Of a stretch of DNA of 64,000 nt, positions 7,755 through 16,021 are shown in pieces (position 1 is the stretch's first letter; each line of letters begins with the position of its first letter). The stretch is from assembly GCA_963832965.1 (NCBI GenBank), contig CAWHVW010000001.1:1-64000 (forward strand), written 5' to 3'. A model generated the notes under the pieces. It did not search any database. It had not been told where the DNA came from and saw only the letters and a list, made by a program, of their open reading frames with translations. Both the position numbers and the translations under genes were made by a program. This stretch comes from CAWACP01 sp963832965. GTDB taxonomy: Bacteria > Acidobacteriota > Terriglobia > Bryobacterales > Bryobacteraceae.

Positions 7755-8779
7755 GAATGAGGGACGCGGTGACGGCGGCACTCGTGCTGGCGGGAGTCTC
7801 ACTGGCAGCACAAGGCCAGGCGTTGTCCGCTTCGCCGCCGTTTCCTCCCCCGGGCCGGATGATCGACCTCGGCGGCTGGCGCCTTCATCTCAACTGCATG
7901 GGTAAGGCAACCGCCGCGCAGCCGACTGTGCTGCTGGAGGCGGGCGCCGGCGATTTTTCGGTGGATTGGAGCCTGGTGCAGCCGGCCGCCGCTCGTTTCG
8001 CTCGCGTGTGTTCGTACGACCGCGCCGGTTCCGGATGGAGCGACCTCGGCCCACGGCCACGCACCATGCATCAACAAGTGTGGGAGTTGCACACGCTGCT
8101 TGAGAAGGCTGGCCTGAAACCACCCTTCGTGCTGGTGGGGCATTCCTATGGCGGCTGGCTGGTGCGCTTGTTTGCTTCGACCTACCCGGCGGAGGTTGCC
8201 GGCATGGTGCTGGTGGAGGCGGGAGGCGACAATCCGCGGCGAATGCTGCCGGATGGGAAGGTGGGACACGCTTCAGACCTGGCGACGGGACAGCCGATAC
8301 CCGCGGTGAAGACCTCGGGCCCGCTACGCGAGAGCGACCTTCCCCCGGCCATCCTGAGCGTGATTGAAGCCGGGATCGGGGAGTCGGCTGGTCACGCGAA
8401 CGACCCGCCGCGCGACAAACTCCCGGCCGATGCGCAGAGCATGCGCGCGTGGACACTCTCGCAAGTGAAGTATGCCGCGGCCAACGACAATCCGTTCGAG
8501 GCCGACGAACTGGCGGGAATGCTCGCCGAGCGGAGCAAGAAGGAGGATACGTTGGGGGACCTGCCGCTTGTCGTTTTGTCACGCGGGATACCGGAAGGTG
8601 ACGGGCAGGATGCGCGGGCGAACGAAGAAGAGCACACGAGAGAGCAGGCGTCGCTGGTGGCCCTATCGCGCAACGGCAGGCAGGTGATCGCGTTGCGGAG
8701 CGGCCATCACATTCAACTCGATCAGCCTCGTCTGGTGGTCGCCGCGATTCGAGACGTGCTGGCGGCAACGCGGAAATGA
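7751..8779 (+). CDS. Secreted alpha/beta hydrolase
   Basis: A 342-residue protein starting at ATG 7751 in an ATGA overlap with the previous stop. A signal peptide (MRMRDAVTAALVLAGVSLAAQGQA) is followed by an alpha/beta-hydrolase fold: the strand-oxyanion region VLLEAGAGDFSVDWSLVQPAAARFARVCSYDRAGSGWSD and the nucleophile elbow GHSYGGWLVRLFA near residue 136. A C-terminal HHIQLDQPRLV provides the catalytic His. It resembles lipase/haloperoxidase-like hydrolases; the ester substrate cannot be inferred. It belongs to the sigma-factor operon, which suggests its export is part of that envelope regulon. Confidence 0.85.
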   Translation: MRMRDAVTAALVLAGVSLAAQGQALSASPPFPPPGRMIDLGGWRLHLNCMGKATAAQPTVLLEAGAGDFSVDWSLVQPAAARFARVCSYDRAGSGWSDLGPRPRTMHQQVWELHTLLEKAGLKPPFVLVGHSYGGWLVRLFASTYPAEVAGMVLVEAGGDNPRRMLPDGKVGHASDLATGQPIPAVKTSGPLRESDLPPAILSVIEAGIGESAGHANDPPRDKLPADAQSMRAWTLSQVKYAAANDNPFEADELAGMLAERSKKEDTLGDLPLVVLSRGIPEGDGQDARANEEEHTREQASLVALSRNGRQVIALRSGHHIQLDQPRLVVAAIRDVLAATRK

Positions 8780-8965
8780 GGGGATGCGGCAGGCGGTGGT
8801 GCGGCCTCGGCAATCGTCCCTGGTGGTGGAGTGGTGCGGAGAGGCGCGGCACGAGCGGCTGACCCGCGAGTTGCTCAAAACGGGGATTGCACGCTGGCGA
8901 ACAGGCGGATCGAGCCGGTCGAGATTCTTCCCGGCGCGGTTGGCGAGCCGGATCCTGGGTTTCAC
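8780..8965 (-). pseudogene. RelE/ParE-like toxin remnant
   Basis: Reading the minus strand from GTG 8965, the peptide KPRIRLANRAGKNLDRLDPPVR matches the N-terminal helix pair of RelE/ParE-type toxins (typical R-A-x-K-x-L-x-x-L-D-P-x-x-R). After about codon 26 the resemblance jumps to another frame, FEQLAGQPLVPRLSAPL (near 8830-8885), equivalent to the usual AIERLAENPxDPRxxPL segment. Frames shift again, and the C-terminal beta strands are missing where the 3' end of the hydrolase gene begins. The GTG overlaps the stop of the antitoxin-like frame (GTGA). I judge it a decayed toxin gene. Confidence 0.5.
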
Positions 8966-9167
8966 GCGCCGCGCGACTTCCGATATCCGGCGAGCGTGAT
9001 AGTGCGATCCGCGCGGATGCCTTCGAGCCCTTCTTCGATGGCGGCTTTAGTCTCGCCCCTGAGAGTGGCGTCAGTGTCCCTCAGGTCCTCGAGAAAATCG
9101 AGCACGCAATCAAGCGATCTTCTGGCAGCGAAGCGACAATTTGATGGATGTTCTCGCGTCGCGTCAA
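8962..9167 (-). pseudogene. Antitoxin remnant of a type II toxin-antitoxin pair
   Basis: From TTG 9167 on the minus strand the peptide TRRENIHQIVASLPEDRLIA appears. A one-base frame change at about 9104-9106 leads into VLDFLEDLRDTDATLRGETKAAIEEGLEGIRAD, ending RKSRGA with TGA at 8962. Together this reads as a continuous antitoxin of the family that pairs with RelE/ParE toxins (helix, L-P-E-D-x-L, V-L-x-F-L-E-D-L, then A-I-E-E-G-L). The stop overlaps the toxin start. The frame break and the broken partner indicate a dead module. Not a called gene in any single frame. Confidence 0.5.
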
Positions 9168-9174
9168 TGCAACC

Positions 9175-10359
9175 TTACCGCACTGGCTGGCCTTCGCTCA
9201 GGCGGCCTTCGATGACGATCGCGCCGAGGAGCAGAAACACGATGCCGGTGCCTACCATGGGCACTACGATCATGGCGCCGATTCCCCACCATTGCGCCAT
9301 GAAACCCAGCGACCAGGGGGCGAGCATGCCGCCCGTAAACGCGAACGAGAAGATGCCGCTGTAGATCATTGGATGGTAGTAGGGGAAGCGGCGGCCGATG
9401 TTTTCCATGGTCAGCGGGAAGATGGCCGCGAAGCCCGCGCCGGTGCAGAGAATTCCCATGGCCGCGCCGCCAATGTTATCGGTCGCACTCAGCAGGACGC
9501 AGCCGAGCACCGCAGCCGTGGCCGACATCAGCAGCAGCCGCCAGCGGCTGATGCGCGAGAGCAGTCCCTGAGCGACTATGCGCCCCAGCAGCAGCGAAGC
9601 CCAGTAGAGCGCGAGCAGGAAGAGGGAATCCGCCGGGCTGATGCCGAGGCGCTGAATGAGAAACAGCGGCAGCCATCCGGCTATGGCCCACTCGTTGCCG
9701 AACTGGAAGAACAGCAGCAGCGCGAAGAGCACCGCGGCGGGGGAGCGGAACTGGCGCTGGAGTTGTTCGCTTTGCGGGTGCGGGGCGGGCGGATTGGGAA
9801 GGCGCATGCGCAGGAACAGCACGCCGAAAACGGCCGGGATCACCGCCACCAGGATGAGAATGCCGCGCACCTCGTAGACATAGTAGGTGCCCGCCACCAG
9901 TAGAGACATGACCACGCAGCCGAGGCCGAAGGTCATGCCCACCAGATTGAGGGTGGCCGCGCGTCCCACGTCGTAGAGCGGCGTCACGCCTTCCAGCAGC
10001 GCGACATAGAGAAGCCCGGCGGAGAATCCGAGCCAGAACAGGCCAGGCAATCGCCACCATGGCGAGAAAGGCGCGCTCATCGCCGCCAGATAGAGGAACG
10101 CGCCCGCGGCGAGGAATGCCGCCAGGGAGGCGGTGAAGGACACGCCGCGCCGTTCCATGAGCGCCTGACCGGCGCGGGTCGCCACCAGGAAGCCGGCGTT
10201 GAGCAAGAGGAAATATGTCCCCGCGGTTACAAATTCCGAACTGAGATGGAATCCCCAGACGGGCAGGATGGCGCCGACAAATGACATCAGCAGGCCGGTA
10301 AGGAAGAAACCGGCGAGGGAGACACGGGCGGAGCGGACACCGGTATCGACGGTGTTCAT
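9175..10359 (-). CDS. MFS transporter
   Basis: About 394 residues from ATG 10359 (MNTVDTGVRSARVSLAGFF); the frame is open to an upstream ATG at 10386. Twelve hydrophobic helices, with the MFS signature region GQALMERRGVSFT (G-x-x-x-D/E-R-x-G between helices 2 and 3), and a second-half GRIVAQGLLSRISRWRLL. The shape resembles the FucP/YbjJ-like branch of sugar or drug transporters, but substrate cannot be stated. It stands alone; downstream is the decayed TA pair in the same orientation. Confidence 0.82.
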   Translation of the reverse strand: MNTVDTGVRSARVSLAGFFLTGLLMSFVGAILPVWGFHLSSEFVTAGTYFLLLNAGFLVATRAGQALMERRGVSFTASLAAFLAAGAFLYLAAMSAPFSPWWRLPGLFWLGFSAGLLYVALLEGVTPLYDVGRAATLNLVGMTFGLGCVVMSLLVAGTYYVYEVRGILILVAVIPAVFGVLFLRMRLPNPPAPHPQSEQLQRQFRSPAAVLFALLLFFQFGNEWAIAGWLPLFLIQRLGISPADSLFLLALYWASLLLGRIVAQGLLSRISRWRLLLMSATAAVLGCVLLSATDNIGGAAMGILCTGAGFAAIFPLTMENIGRRFPYYHPMIYSGIFSFAFTGGMLAPWSLGFMAQWWGIGAMIVVPMVGTGIVFLLLGAIVIEGRLSEGQPVR

Positions 10360-10655
10360 CGGGAGTGCGCTCAGGCTTCCGGCCAAGCTTGTATTTTATC
10401 CCTTCTACGAATTGGTGTAGGGGGCGGGGCGGCGTAACTATGAAATCCGGTAGGGTAACATTTTTGTTATCCTTTCTTATCAATGGCTTGGAGGTGGAGA
10501 CGCGATTGCTTTATTGGATTGTGCTCAGGGTCAGCGCCTCATCGCTATGGTGGGTGTTGTCTCTCTTGTGTAGGGCGAGCCCTGCCAGGGGTCGGCAGGG
10601 CTTCCTCCTTGTTATCCTATGAAACGCGGCTGCCGCCGCGTGTCCCTTACCTTTC
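10360..10655. other. Intergenic region between divergent MFS and ABC genes
   Basis: About 270-295 bp with no gene. It contains a stretch AGCCCTGCCAGGGGTCGGCAGGGCTT (10579-10604) that folds into a GCCCTGCC/GGCAGGGC hairpin and resembles the dispersed palindromes elsewhere, and a second hairpin CGCGGCTGCCGCCGCG near 10625-10640 shortly upstream of the ABC gene start. No clear promoter boxes. Confidence 0.45.
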
Positions 10656-11600
10656 ATGCAAACCGACCATAGTAATGTTGCGCTTCGCGTGCGCGCGCTG
10701 CGGAAGGCCTATGGCGACGTGGTGGCCGTGGACGGGCTGGATCTGGAAGTGCGCGAGGGGGAGTGCTTCGGGCTGCTGGGTCCGAATGGCGCGGGGAAGA
10801 CCACGACCATCGAGATCTGCGAGGGGCTGCTGGACGCGGACTCCGGAAGCGTGGAACTGCTAGGGCGGAAGTGGGGCGACGGCGCGAGCGAGTTGAAGCA
10901 ACTGCTGGGCATGCAACTCCAGGAGACGCAGTTCAGCGACAAGCTTACGGTGGAAGAGACGGTGCGGTTGTTTCGCAGCTTCTACCGGCATCCGCTTACG
11001 GTGGAAGAGACTATCGCGCTGGTGCAGCTCGAGCAGAAGCGCACGGCCCGCGTGGGGCAGCTCTCCGGAGGGCAGAAGCAGCGGCTGGCTATGGCGGTGG
11101 CGCTGGTGGGCGATCCGAAGTTTTTCTTTTTGGACGAACCGAGCACGGGGCTGGACCCGCAGGCGCGGCGGCAGGTGTGGGATCTGGTGGACGGGTTCAA
11201 GACGTCCGGGCGCACCGTGCTGCTGACGACGCATTATATGGACGAAGCGGAACGGCTGTGCAATCGCGTGGGCATTATGGACCACGGGCACATCATCGCG
11301 CTGGACACGCCGCGGGGGCTGATTGCGTCGCTGGGGGCGGAACATGTCATCGATTTTGCGGTGGCGGAGGGACAGCGGGCGGTGAATACGGAAGCGCTGG
11401 GGAACCTGGCCGGGGTGCAGTCCGTACATGCGCGCGATGGGCACGTGGAGCTACACGTGGAGCACCTGCATGCGGCGGTGCCCGCAGTGCTGGCGGAACT
11501 GGACGCGCAGGGCGTGAAGCTGGCGGAACTGCGGACGCACTCGGCCACGCTGGAAGATGTGTTCGTGTCATTGACGGGGAGGCACCTGCGTGAAGAGTGA
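10656..11600 (+). CDS. ABC-2 type exporter, ATP-binding subunit
   Basis: A 314-residue ATPase of the DrrA/CcmA-like exporter class. Walker A GPNGAGKTTT near residue 43, Q-loop region GMQLQETQF, signature LSGGQKQRLAMA near residue 138, Walker B FFLDEPSTGLDP and the H-loop TTHYMDEAE. The C-terminal ~90 residues (HVIDFAVAEGQRAV to LEDVFVSLTGRHL) are the DUF4162-type extension typical of this class. It overlaps the permease start (GTG 11590), so the two form one transport complex exporting a hydrophobic compound or remodelling the envelope. Confidence 0.93.
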   Translation: MQTDHSNVALRVRALRKAYGDVVAVDGLDLEVREGECFGLLGPNGAGKTTTIEICEGLLDADSGSVELLGRKWGDGASELKQLLGMQLQETQFSDKLTVEETVRLFRSFYRHPLTVEETIALVQLEQKRTARVGQLSGGQKQRLAMAVALVGDPKFFFLDEPSTGLDPQARRQVWDLVDGFKTSGRTVLLTTHYMDEAERLCNRVGIMDHGHIIALDTPRGLIASLGAEHVIDFAVAEGQRAVNTEALGNLAGVQSVHARDGHVELHVEHLHAAVPAVLAELDAQGVKLAELRTHSATLEDVFVSLTGRHLREE

Positions 11601-12642
11601 ACGGCGCGACAGCTCGCTGCTGCAGCTAACGCTGGTGCGTTTGCGCGAGTTCATCCGCGAACCCGAGGCTGTTTTCTGGACGTTCGGGTTTCCCATTCTG
11701 CTGGCCGCGGGGCTGGGGATTGCGTTCCGGAACAAGCCGGCCGATGTGGTGAGCGTGGCGGTGGTGCGGGATGGCGCGGCATCGGCGCGAGTGGCCGGCT
11801 GGCTGGGCCAGGACAAAGGCCTGCACGTGCAGACGCTGGCGGAGGACAAAGCGAAGCTGGCGCTACGAACCGGCGGCGTTGTGCTGGTGGTTCAGGCGCG
11901 ACCCGACGGCGGCGTGACCTGGCTTTACGACGACACCAATCCGGATGGGCGCGCGGCGCGGCTGCTGGTGGAGAACGCGGTGGAGCGGGGGGCGGGGAGG
12001 CGCGATCCGATACCCACTTCCGAAGACCGCGACCGCGAGCCGGGGTCGCGGTATATCGATTTTCTGCTGCCCGGTTTGCTGGGCATGAACATCATGGCCG
12101 ATGGGATGTGGGGCATCGGATTCGGCGTGGTGGATGCGCGCCGGCGCAAACTGCTGAAGCGGCTGATCGCGTCGCCGATGTCGCGGGTGGAGTATCTGGG
12201 GTCCTATTTGCTGTCGCGCATAGTGATGCTCACCACGGAGATTGTGGTGATCGCCGGTTTCGGATGGCTGGTGTTCGGGGTGCCGTTTCGCGGGCCTTTC
12301 GCGGTGTTCGCGCTGGTTTGCGTGGCGGGCGGTTTCACTTTCAACGCTCTGGGGCTGCTGCTGTCGTCGCGCGTGCAGACCATTGAGGCGATCAGCGGCC
12401 TGATGAATCTGGCGATGATGCCCATGTGGGTTTTGTCCGGTATATTCTTTTCGTCGAGCCGCTTCCCGGGAGTCTTGCAGCCGTTCATTCACGCGCTGCC
12501 GCTGACCGCAGTGGTGGATGCCCTGCGCGCCAATATGCTGCAGGGCGGTGGCGTGGAGATGGTGGGAGCGCCGCTGGCCACGCTGGCGGTTTGGCTGGTG
12601 CTCTCCTTCGTGGTGGCGCTGCGCATTTTCAAGTGGCGCTGA
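11590..12642 (+). CDS. ABC-2 type exporter, permease subunit
   Basis: A 350-residue permease from GTG 11590, overlapping the ATPase gene by 11 bp. One N-terminal helix (FWTFGFPILLAAGLGIAF), a ~110-residue extracytoplasmic domain, then five helices (LPGLLGMNIMADGMWGIGFGVVD; IVMLTTEIVVIAGFGWLVFG; FALVCVAGGFTFNALGLLLSS and so on), the ABC2_membrane pattern. The final ~45 codons lie in the first copy of a tandem duplication: the same bases recur, damaged, immediately downstream (12691-12872), so the gene's 3' end is the parental copy. The intact gene keeps its frame through TGA 12640-12642. Confidence 0.9.
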   Translation: MKSERRDSSLLQLTLVRLREFIREPEAVFWTFGFPILLAAGLGIAFRNKPADVVSVAVVRDGAASARVAGWLGQDKGLHVQTLAEDKAKLALRTGGVVLVVQARPDGGVTWLYDDTNPDGRAARLLVENAVERGAGRRDPIPTSEDRDREPGSRYIDFLLPGLLGMNIMADGMWGIGFGVVDARRRKLLKRLIASPMSRVEYLGSYLLSRIVMLTTEIVVIAGFGWLVFGVPFRGPFAVFALVCVAGGFTFNALGLLLSSRVQTIEAISGLMNLAMMPMWVLSGIFFSSSRFPGVLQPFIHALPLTAVVDALRANMLQGGGVEMVGAPLATLAVWLVLSFVVALRIFKWR

Positions 12643-12660
12643 CCGGCAAACAAAATAGAT

Positions 12661-12683
12661 GGCAGGGCATGGCCCTGCCCCAC
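12661..12683. repeat. Dispersed palindromic element (copy 2)
   Basis: GGCAGGGCATGGCCCTGCC followed by CCAC just after the permease stop, in tandem-repeat unit A. It is identical to copy 3 and to the 24655 copy, which suggests recent spread or maintained sequence identity. Confidence 0.8.
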
Positions 12684-12842
12684 ATTGGCGGCGGTGGTGG
12701 GTGCTCTGCGCGCCAATATGCTGCAGGGTGGTGATGTGGAGATGGTGGGAGCGCCGCTGGCCACGCTGCGGTTTGGCTGGTGCTCTCCTTCGTGGTGGCG
12801 CTGCGCATTTTCAAGTGGCGCTGACCGGCAAACAAAATAGAT

Positions 12843-12865
12843 GGCAGGGCATGGCCCTGCCCCAC
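12843..12865. repeat. Dispersed palindromic element (copy 3)
   Basis: Same palindrome as copy 2, inside tandem-repeat unit B. It was evidently copied with the flanking permease tail and not inserted independently. Confidence 0.8.
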
Positions 12866-12905
12866 ATTGGCGGCGGTGGTGGGTGGTCTGCGCGCCAATA
12901 TATCT

Positions 12906-13754
12906 TCAAGTGGCGCTGACCTGGATTGTGGCGCGCTGGCGGACTCTTCGGGCGGACCATTCGGCTCCGGCGAGGATCAGCATGGAGGCGAAGAAGCTCC
13001 AGAGAATGATGGTGGCCGAATATTGGAAGACGCCGTATTCCCGGCGCATCTTCTGCTGCATCCAGACCCATGAGATACGGTTGACCCACTTGAGAACCTC
13101 CAGCAGAAAACCGACGAAGATGGCGGCGGGGATCACGTCGACGGGGTGGACCTTGCAGTTGGGCAGCAGCCAGTAGATCAGGAACAGAACGAGTATGGAG
13201 ATGGGAAGCGCCACCAACTCCACGAACGCAGCGGTGAAGAAGCTGGCCGCTGACGTTGGGAGGGCTTCGGTCAACCCGTGGTTCATACCGGTGAACATGG
13301 TGGAAAGCATGGCGAGAGTTCCGCAGACGAAGATGAGTCCCAGACTCAGGGCCTGATTGCGCACGAAGCTGCGATTGACTTTGCAGCCCCAGGCTTTGTT
13401 GAGGGCCACTTCGAGCGGCTCGAAAATGCCGTTCGCCGTGAACAAGAGCAACAGGACAGAAACCAGTTGGAACTTCCTGGGAATGACGCTGACCAGCCCG
13501 TTATGCGCGTGGGCCTCGCCCAACTGGAGCCACTTTTCAATGACTTCAGGGAAGTAACTGTTCAGCGCGGCGTAGATGGCGGCGGTGCCGGCGTCCCAGT
13601 GCAGCACTTGCTGAGTTATGGACGCCATGACGATGAGGAACGGGAAGAAGGAGAGCAGCACGTTCGCGGAGACGGAGAAGGCGAAGACGTGCACCTCCGT
13701 TTCCATCCAGTAAGACAGGGTTGGCTTCAGAGCGCGCCAGATACGGGGAAGCAA
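12906..13754 (-). CDS. YihY/BrkB family inner-membrane protein
   Basis: A 282-residue protein with about six helices. It opens with LPRIWRALKPTLSYWMETEVHVFAFSVSANVLLSFFPFLIV, the standard start of the YihY/BrkB (virulence factor BrkB-like) family, and contains the family's N-G-I-F-E-P-L-E and V-x-x-I-S-W-V-W regions. Members are membrane proteins of unknown transport role; the old RNase BN name is wrong. The last residues (ATIQVSAT) and the stop are encoded in unit C of the tandem duplication, so the C-terminus has probably been replaced by repeat-derived sequence. Confidence 0.85.
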   Translation of the reverse strand: MLPRIWRALKPTLSYWMETEVHVFAFSVSANVLLSFFPFLIVMASITQQVLHWDAGTAAIYAALNSYFPEVIEKWLQLGEAHAHNGLVSVIPRKFQLVSVLLLLFTANGIFEPLEVALNKAWGCKVNRSFVRNQALSLGLIFVCGTLAMLSTMFTGMNHGLTEALPTSAASFFTAAFVELVALPISILVLFLIYWLLPNCKVHPVDVIPAAIFVGFLLEVLKWVNRISWVWMQQKMRREYGVFQYSATIILWSFFASMLILAGAEWSARRVRQRATIQVSAT

Positions 13755-13762
13755 ATACCAGC

Positions 13763-15013
13763 TTACAGAAGGCGCTGCGATTCGGGCTGCGCGAGGCGTT
13801 TTTCGAGGCGCGCGCGGCGGCGGGATAACGACTCGGTGGGTCCCAGGGCGATGGCGCGCAGGGTGATCCGCAGCGCCGCGGAGAAGTTGCGCTCACGCCG
13901 CTCGTAGTGCCTGGCCAGTTCTTCCATCGCGGGCACGCGCCATGCGTTGGGTGAGGCGGCGAGGTCCGCGAGGACGCGCGCGGCGGCATCGTGGCGGCCC
14001 GATTTTTTCTCGATGCAGGCAATGTCCCAGAGCGTCCGGAAAAGCAGGTCGTCGGGGAGGCCGCGCTCCACCGCGCCACGGAACAGGGCGAGAGCGTTCT
14101 CCTGGTTCTCCGCCTGCCGCCACCAGCGGGCGAGGCCAACCATCTCCGCGCCGTGGGCGAATTGCGCGTTTTCCGGCGCGCGAAACGCCCATGGCACGAT
14201 GGCGGTGAGACAGGCCAGCGTCAGAATGTCGACGGCGTTGTGATGGAAGACGGGGACGAGGCGGAAGATCTCGCGCGTGCGGAGGTACTCGAAGTAGACG
14301 TAGGGGATCATCTCGCCAGGCAGGTCGCCTTCGCGCTCGACGCCGAGGATGCGGCTTTCCAACTCCACCAGACGGCATGAATCGAAGCGCAACTTCCAGA
14401 GACGGCGCGCGCCGAACAGCAGATCGAGGTGCCGCAGCGCGTCGAAGGGCGGGCGGGTGCGGTTCATGCGATAGCGCGTTTCGAGCAGCGGCTGATCATA
14501 GGTGCGCCCGTTGTAGGTGATGAGCACCTGGAACTGCTGGAGGTGCTCAGCGAGGGCGTGGAGCAGGCTGGCTTCCTCGCCGTGATCGCGCATGAAGAAC
14601 TGGCGCACGCGAAATCCGTCGGGCGCGATGCGGCCCACGCCCACCAGAAAAGCACAGGTGCCGGAACCGCCGGCGAGCCCGGTTGTTTCGGTGTCCAGAA
14701 ACGCCCAGGTTTGCGGGGGCGCGCTGGTGACCAGGCCGTTCGAGATGGGTTCCAGAAGATGAGACGGCAACTGTTCGAGGTCGCAGATGCCGATGCTGCC
14801 GTGGCGGCGATGACGCTCGTATAGTTTCTCGGTCTCGAAGTGGCGTCCGAAGGCGGTTTCCACTTCGTGGCCGCCGAGGTATTCTTCCACGAAGTATCGA
14901 TCGGGTTTTCTGGGGGCGGGCGGCGCGGTGGGCGGGGACCCGTCAGCGTATTTGCGATCGATGCGGGCGATGCGCCGGCGCAGATAGCCGAGTTGTTCCT
15001 GGAGATCGCCCAC
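13763..15013 (-). CDS. RNase H-like 3'-5' exonuclease (YprB-type) with C-terminal repeats
   Basis: About 416 residues from GTG 15013 (VGDLQEQLGYLRRRIARID); the frame stays open to 15127 but that extension is Cys-rich and implausible. An N-terminal coiled helix precedes an RNase_H_2/YprB exonuclease domain: FLDTETTGLAGGSGTCAFLVG (DxE exo I), LITYNGRTYDQPLLETR (exo II) and HHNAVDILTLACL (exo III H-x-x-x-D). The C-terminal ~130 residues look like TPR-type helices (ALFRGAVERGLPDDLLFRTLWDIACIEKK). Likely a DNA or RNA exonuclease; YprB-like proteins are poorly studied. It ends 9 bp from the YihY gene in the same direction, so they may share a transcript. Confidence 0.8.
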   Translation of the reverse strand: MGDLQEQLGYLRRRIARIDRKYADGSPPTAPPAPRKPDRYFVEEYLGGHEVETAFGRHFETEKLYERHRRHGSIGICDLEQLPSHLLEPISNGLVTSAPPQTWAFLDTETTGLAGGSGTCAFLVGVGRIAPDGFRVRQFFMRDHGEEASLLHALAEHLQQFQVLITYNGRTYDQPLLETRYRMNRTRPPFDALRHLDLLFGARRLWKLRFDSCRLVELESRILGVEREGDLPGEMIPYVYFEYLRTREIFRLVPVFHHNAVDILTLACLTAIVPWAFRAPENAQFAHGAEMVGLARWWRQAENQENALALFRGAVERGLPDDLLFRTLWDIACIEKKSGRHDAAARVLADLAASPNAWRVPAMEELARHYERRERNFSAALRITLRAIALGPTESLSRRRARLEKRLAQPESQRLL

Positions 15014-15211
15014 GCGCGGAACTTCGCCTTTCCTTCGCCAAGGATAACACTGCGGCGGCGAGGTGTTGTAACCCCAAGAGCATTGACAGAAGCGGTGTGT
15101 GCTCGATGAGTATAGTTTGAAGCACAAACAAACTGCTACAATTCTGTGAGTCGGCTTGCGCGCGTCACGGCTGCCGTCTTTTCACGGTTATCCTATAGGT
15201 AGAAACGATAA

Positions 15212-16021
15212 ATGGTCCATGCACCACGAGCCGCCGCCAGTGTTGCGCCCCGAGCATGGTTTTCGCTCAGCGGGCGAGTTGCCATTGTGATTGGCGGGAC
15301 ATCGGGACTGGGGAGAGCGATTGCGCTGGGACTCGCCGAACACGGCGCCGATGTGGTGGCCAGCGGGCGGAACGAGGAGAAGGTGTGTGAAACAGGGCGC
15401 GCGATCGAGGAGTTTGGGTCTCGAACTATTTATTGCACGGTGGACGTCAACAGGCGGGAGTCCATTGATTCGCTTCGCGCGGCCGCTCTGGCGGAGTTTG
15501 GCCACGCGGACATCCTGGTGAATGCGGCTGGTCTTACCGAACGCCGGCCGACGGTGGAGGTGGGGGAAGGGGACTGGAACGGCCTGATGGACACGAACCT
15601 GCACGGCGTGCTGCGCGCCTGTCAATCCTTCTATCCAGCGCTGAAAGCCAGCGGACACGGACGCATCATCAATGTGGCCTCGCTGGGATCGTTTCTGGCG
15701 TTTCACGAGGTGGCGGGGTACTGCGCGTCGAAGGCGGCGGTGCTTTCGCTGACGCGCAGTCTGGGCTGCGAGTGGGCCGCCGATGGGATCACGGTGAACG
15801 CGATCGCGCCAGGCGTGTTTCCCACGGAGTTGAATGACGAACTGCTGGAAGGCACGGAGCGCGGGCGCGAGATCCTGATGCGTACTCCCATGCACCGGTT
15901 TGGGCGTCCCGAAGAACTGGTGGGGGCGGCGATCCTGCTGGCATCCGACGCGGCGAGCTTTCTGACCGGGCAATGCATCGCGGTGGACGGCGGGTATCTG
16001 GCTTCGGGAGTGAACTCCTGA
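15212..16021 (+). CDS. SDR-family oxidoreductase, candidate uronate/ketogluconate reductase
   Basis: A 269-residue classical short-chain dehydrogenase. The NAD(P) glycine motif GGTSGLGRA is near residue 29, NAAG near residue 107, the catalytic Ser at NVASLGS and Tyr-Lys at YCASK near residue 170, and a GGYLASG tail typical of KduD/gluconate-5-dehydrogenase-like enzymes. It opens the co-directional cluster that runs to 27.1 kb and is joined to the alpha-glucuronidase gene by a TGATG-type overlap at 16021. In context it could reduce fructuronate (or a keto-uronate) to an aldonate, replacing UxuB; that is inference. The 84 bp between it and the divergent nuclease region must contain the operon promoter; no clear boxes were assigned. 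Confidence 0.85.
   Translation: MVHAPRAAASVAPRAWFSLSGRVAIVIGGTSGLGRAIALGLAEHGADVVASGRNEEKVCETGRAIEEFGSRTIYCTVDVNRRESIDSLRAAALAEFGHADILVNAAGLTERRPTVEVGEGDWNGLMDTNLHGVLRACQSFYPALKASGHGRIINVASLGSFLAFHEVAGYCASKAAVLSLTRSLGCEWAADGITVNAIAPGVFPTELNDELLEGTERGREILMRTPMHRFGRPEELVGAAILLASDAASFLTGQCIAVDGGYLASGVNS

Larger units (their letters stand above)
12508..12921. repeat. Tandem duplication of the permease 3' end plus palindromic element
   Basis: Unit A (12508-12690) holds the last ~45 codons of the permease, its stop, the linker CCGGCAAACAAAATAGAT and the palindrome GGCAGGGCATGGCCCTGCC. Unit B (12691-12872) repeats this nearly base for base with a few substitutions and one deleted G (CTGGCGG to CTGCGG near 12768). 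Unit C (12873-12921) repeats the first ~29 bases, then skips ~150 bases and resumes at TTCAAGTGGCGCTGACC. Period 182-183 bp. The stop codon of the convergent YihY gene lies in unit C. Confidence 0.92.

Noticed and set aside
12508..12921. CRISPR array
   Set aside because: Repeats are ~183 bp, tandem and contain the 3' end of a coding gene; there are no short repeats with unique spacers or cas genes.
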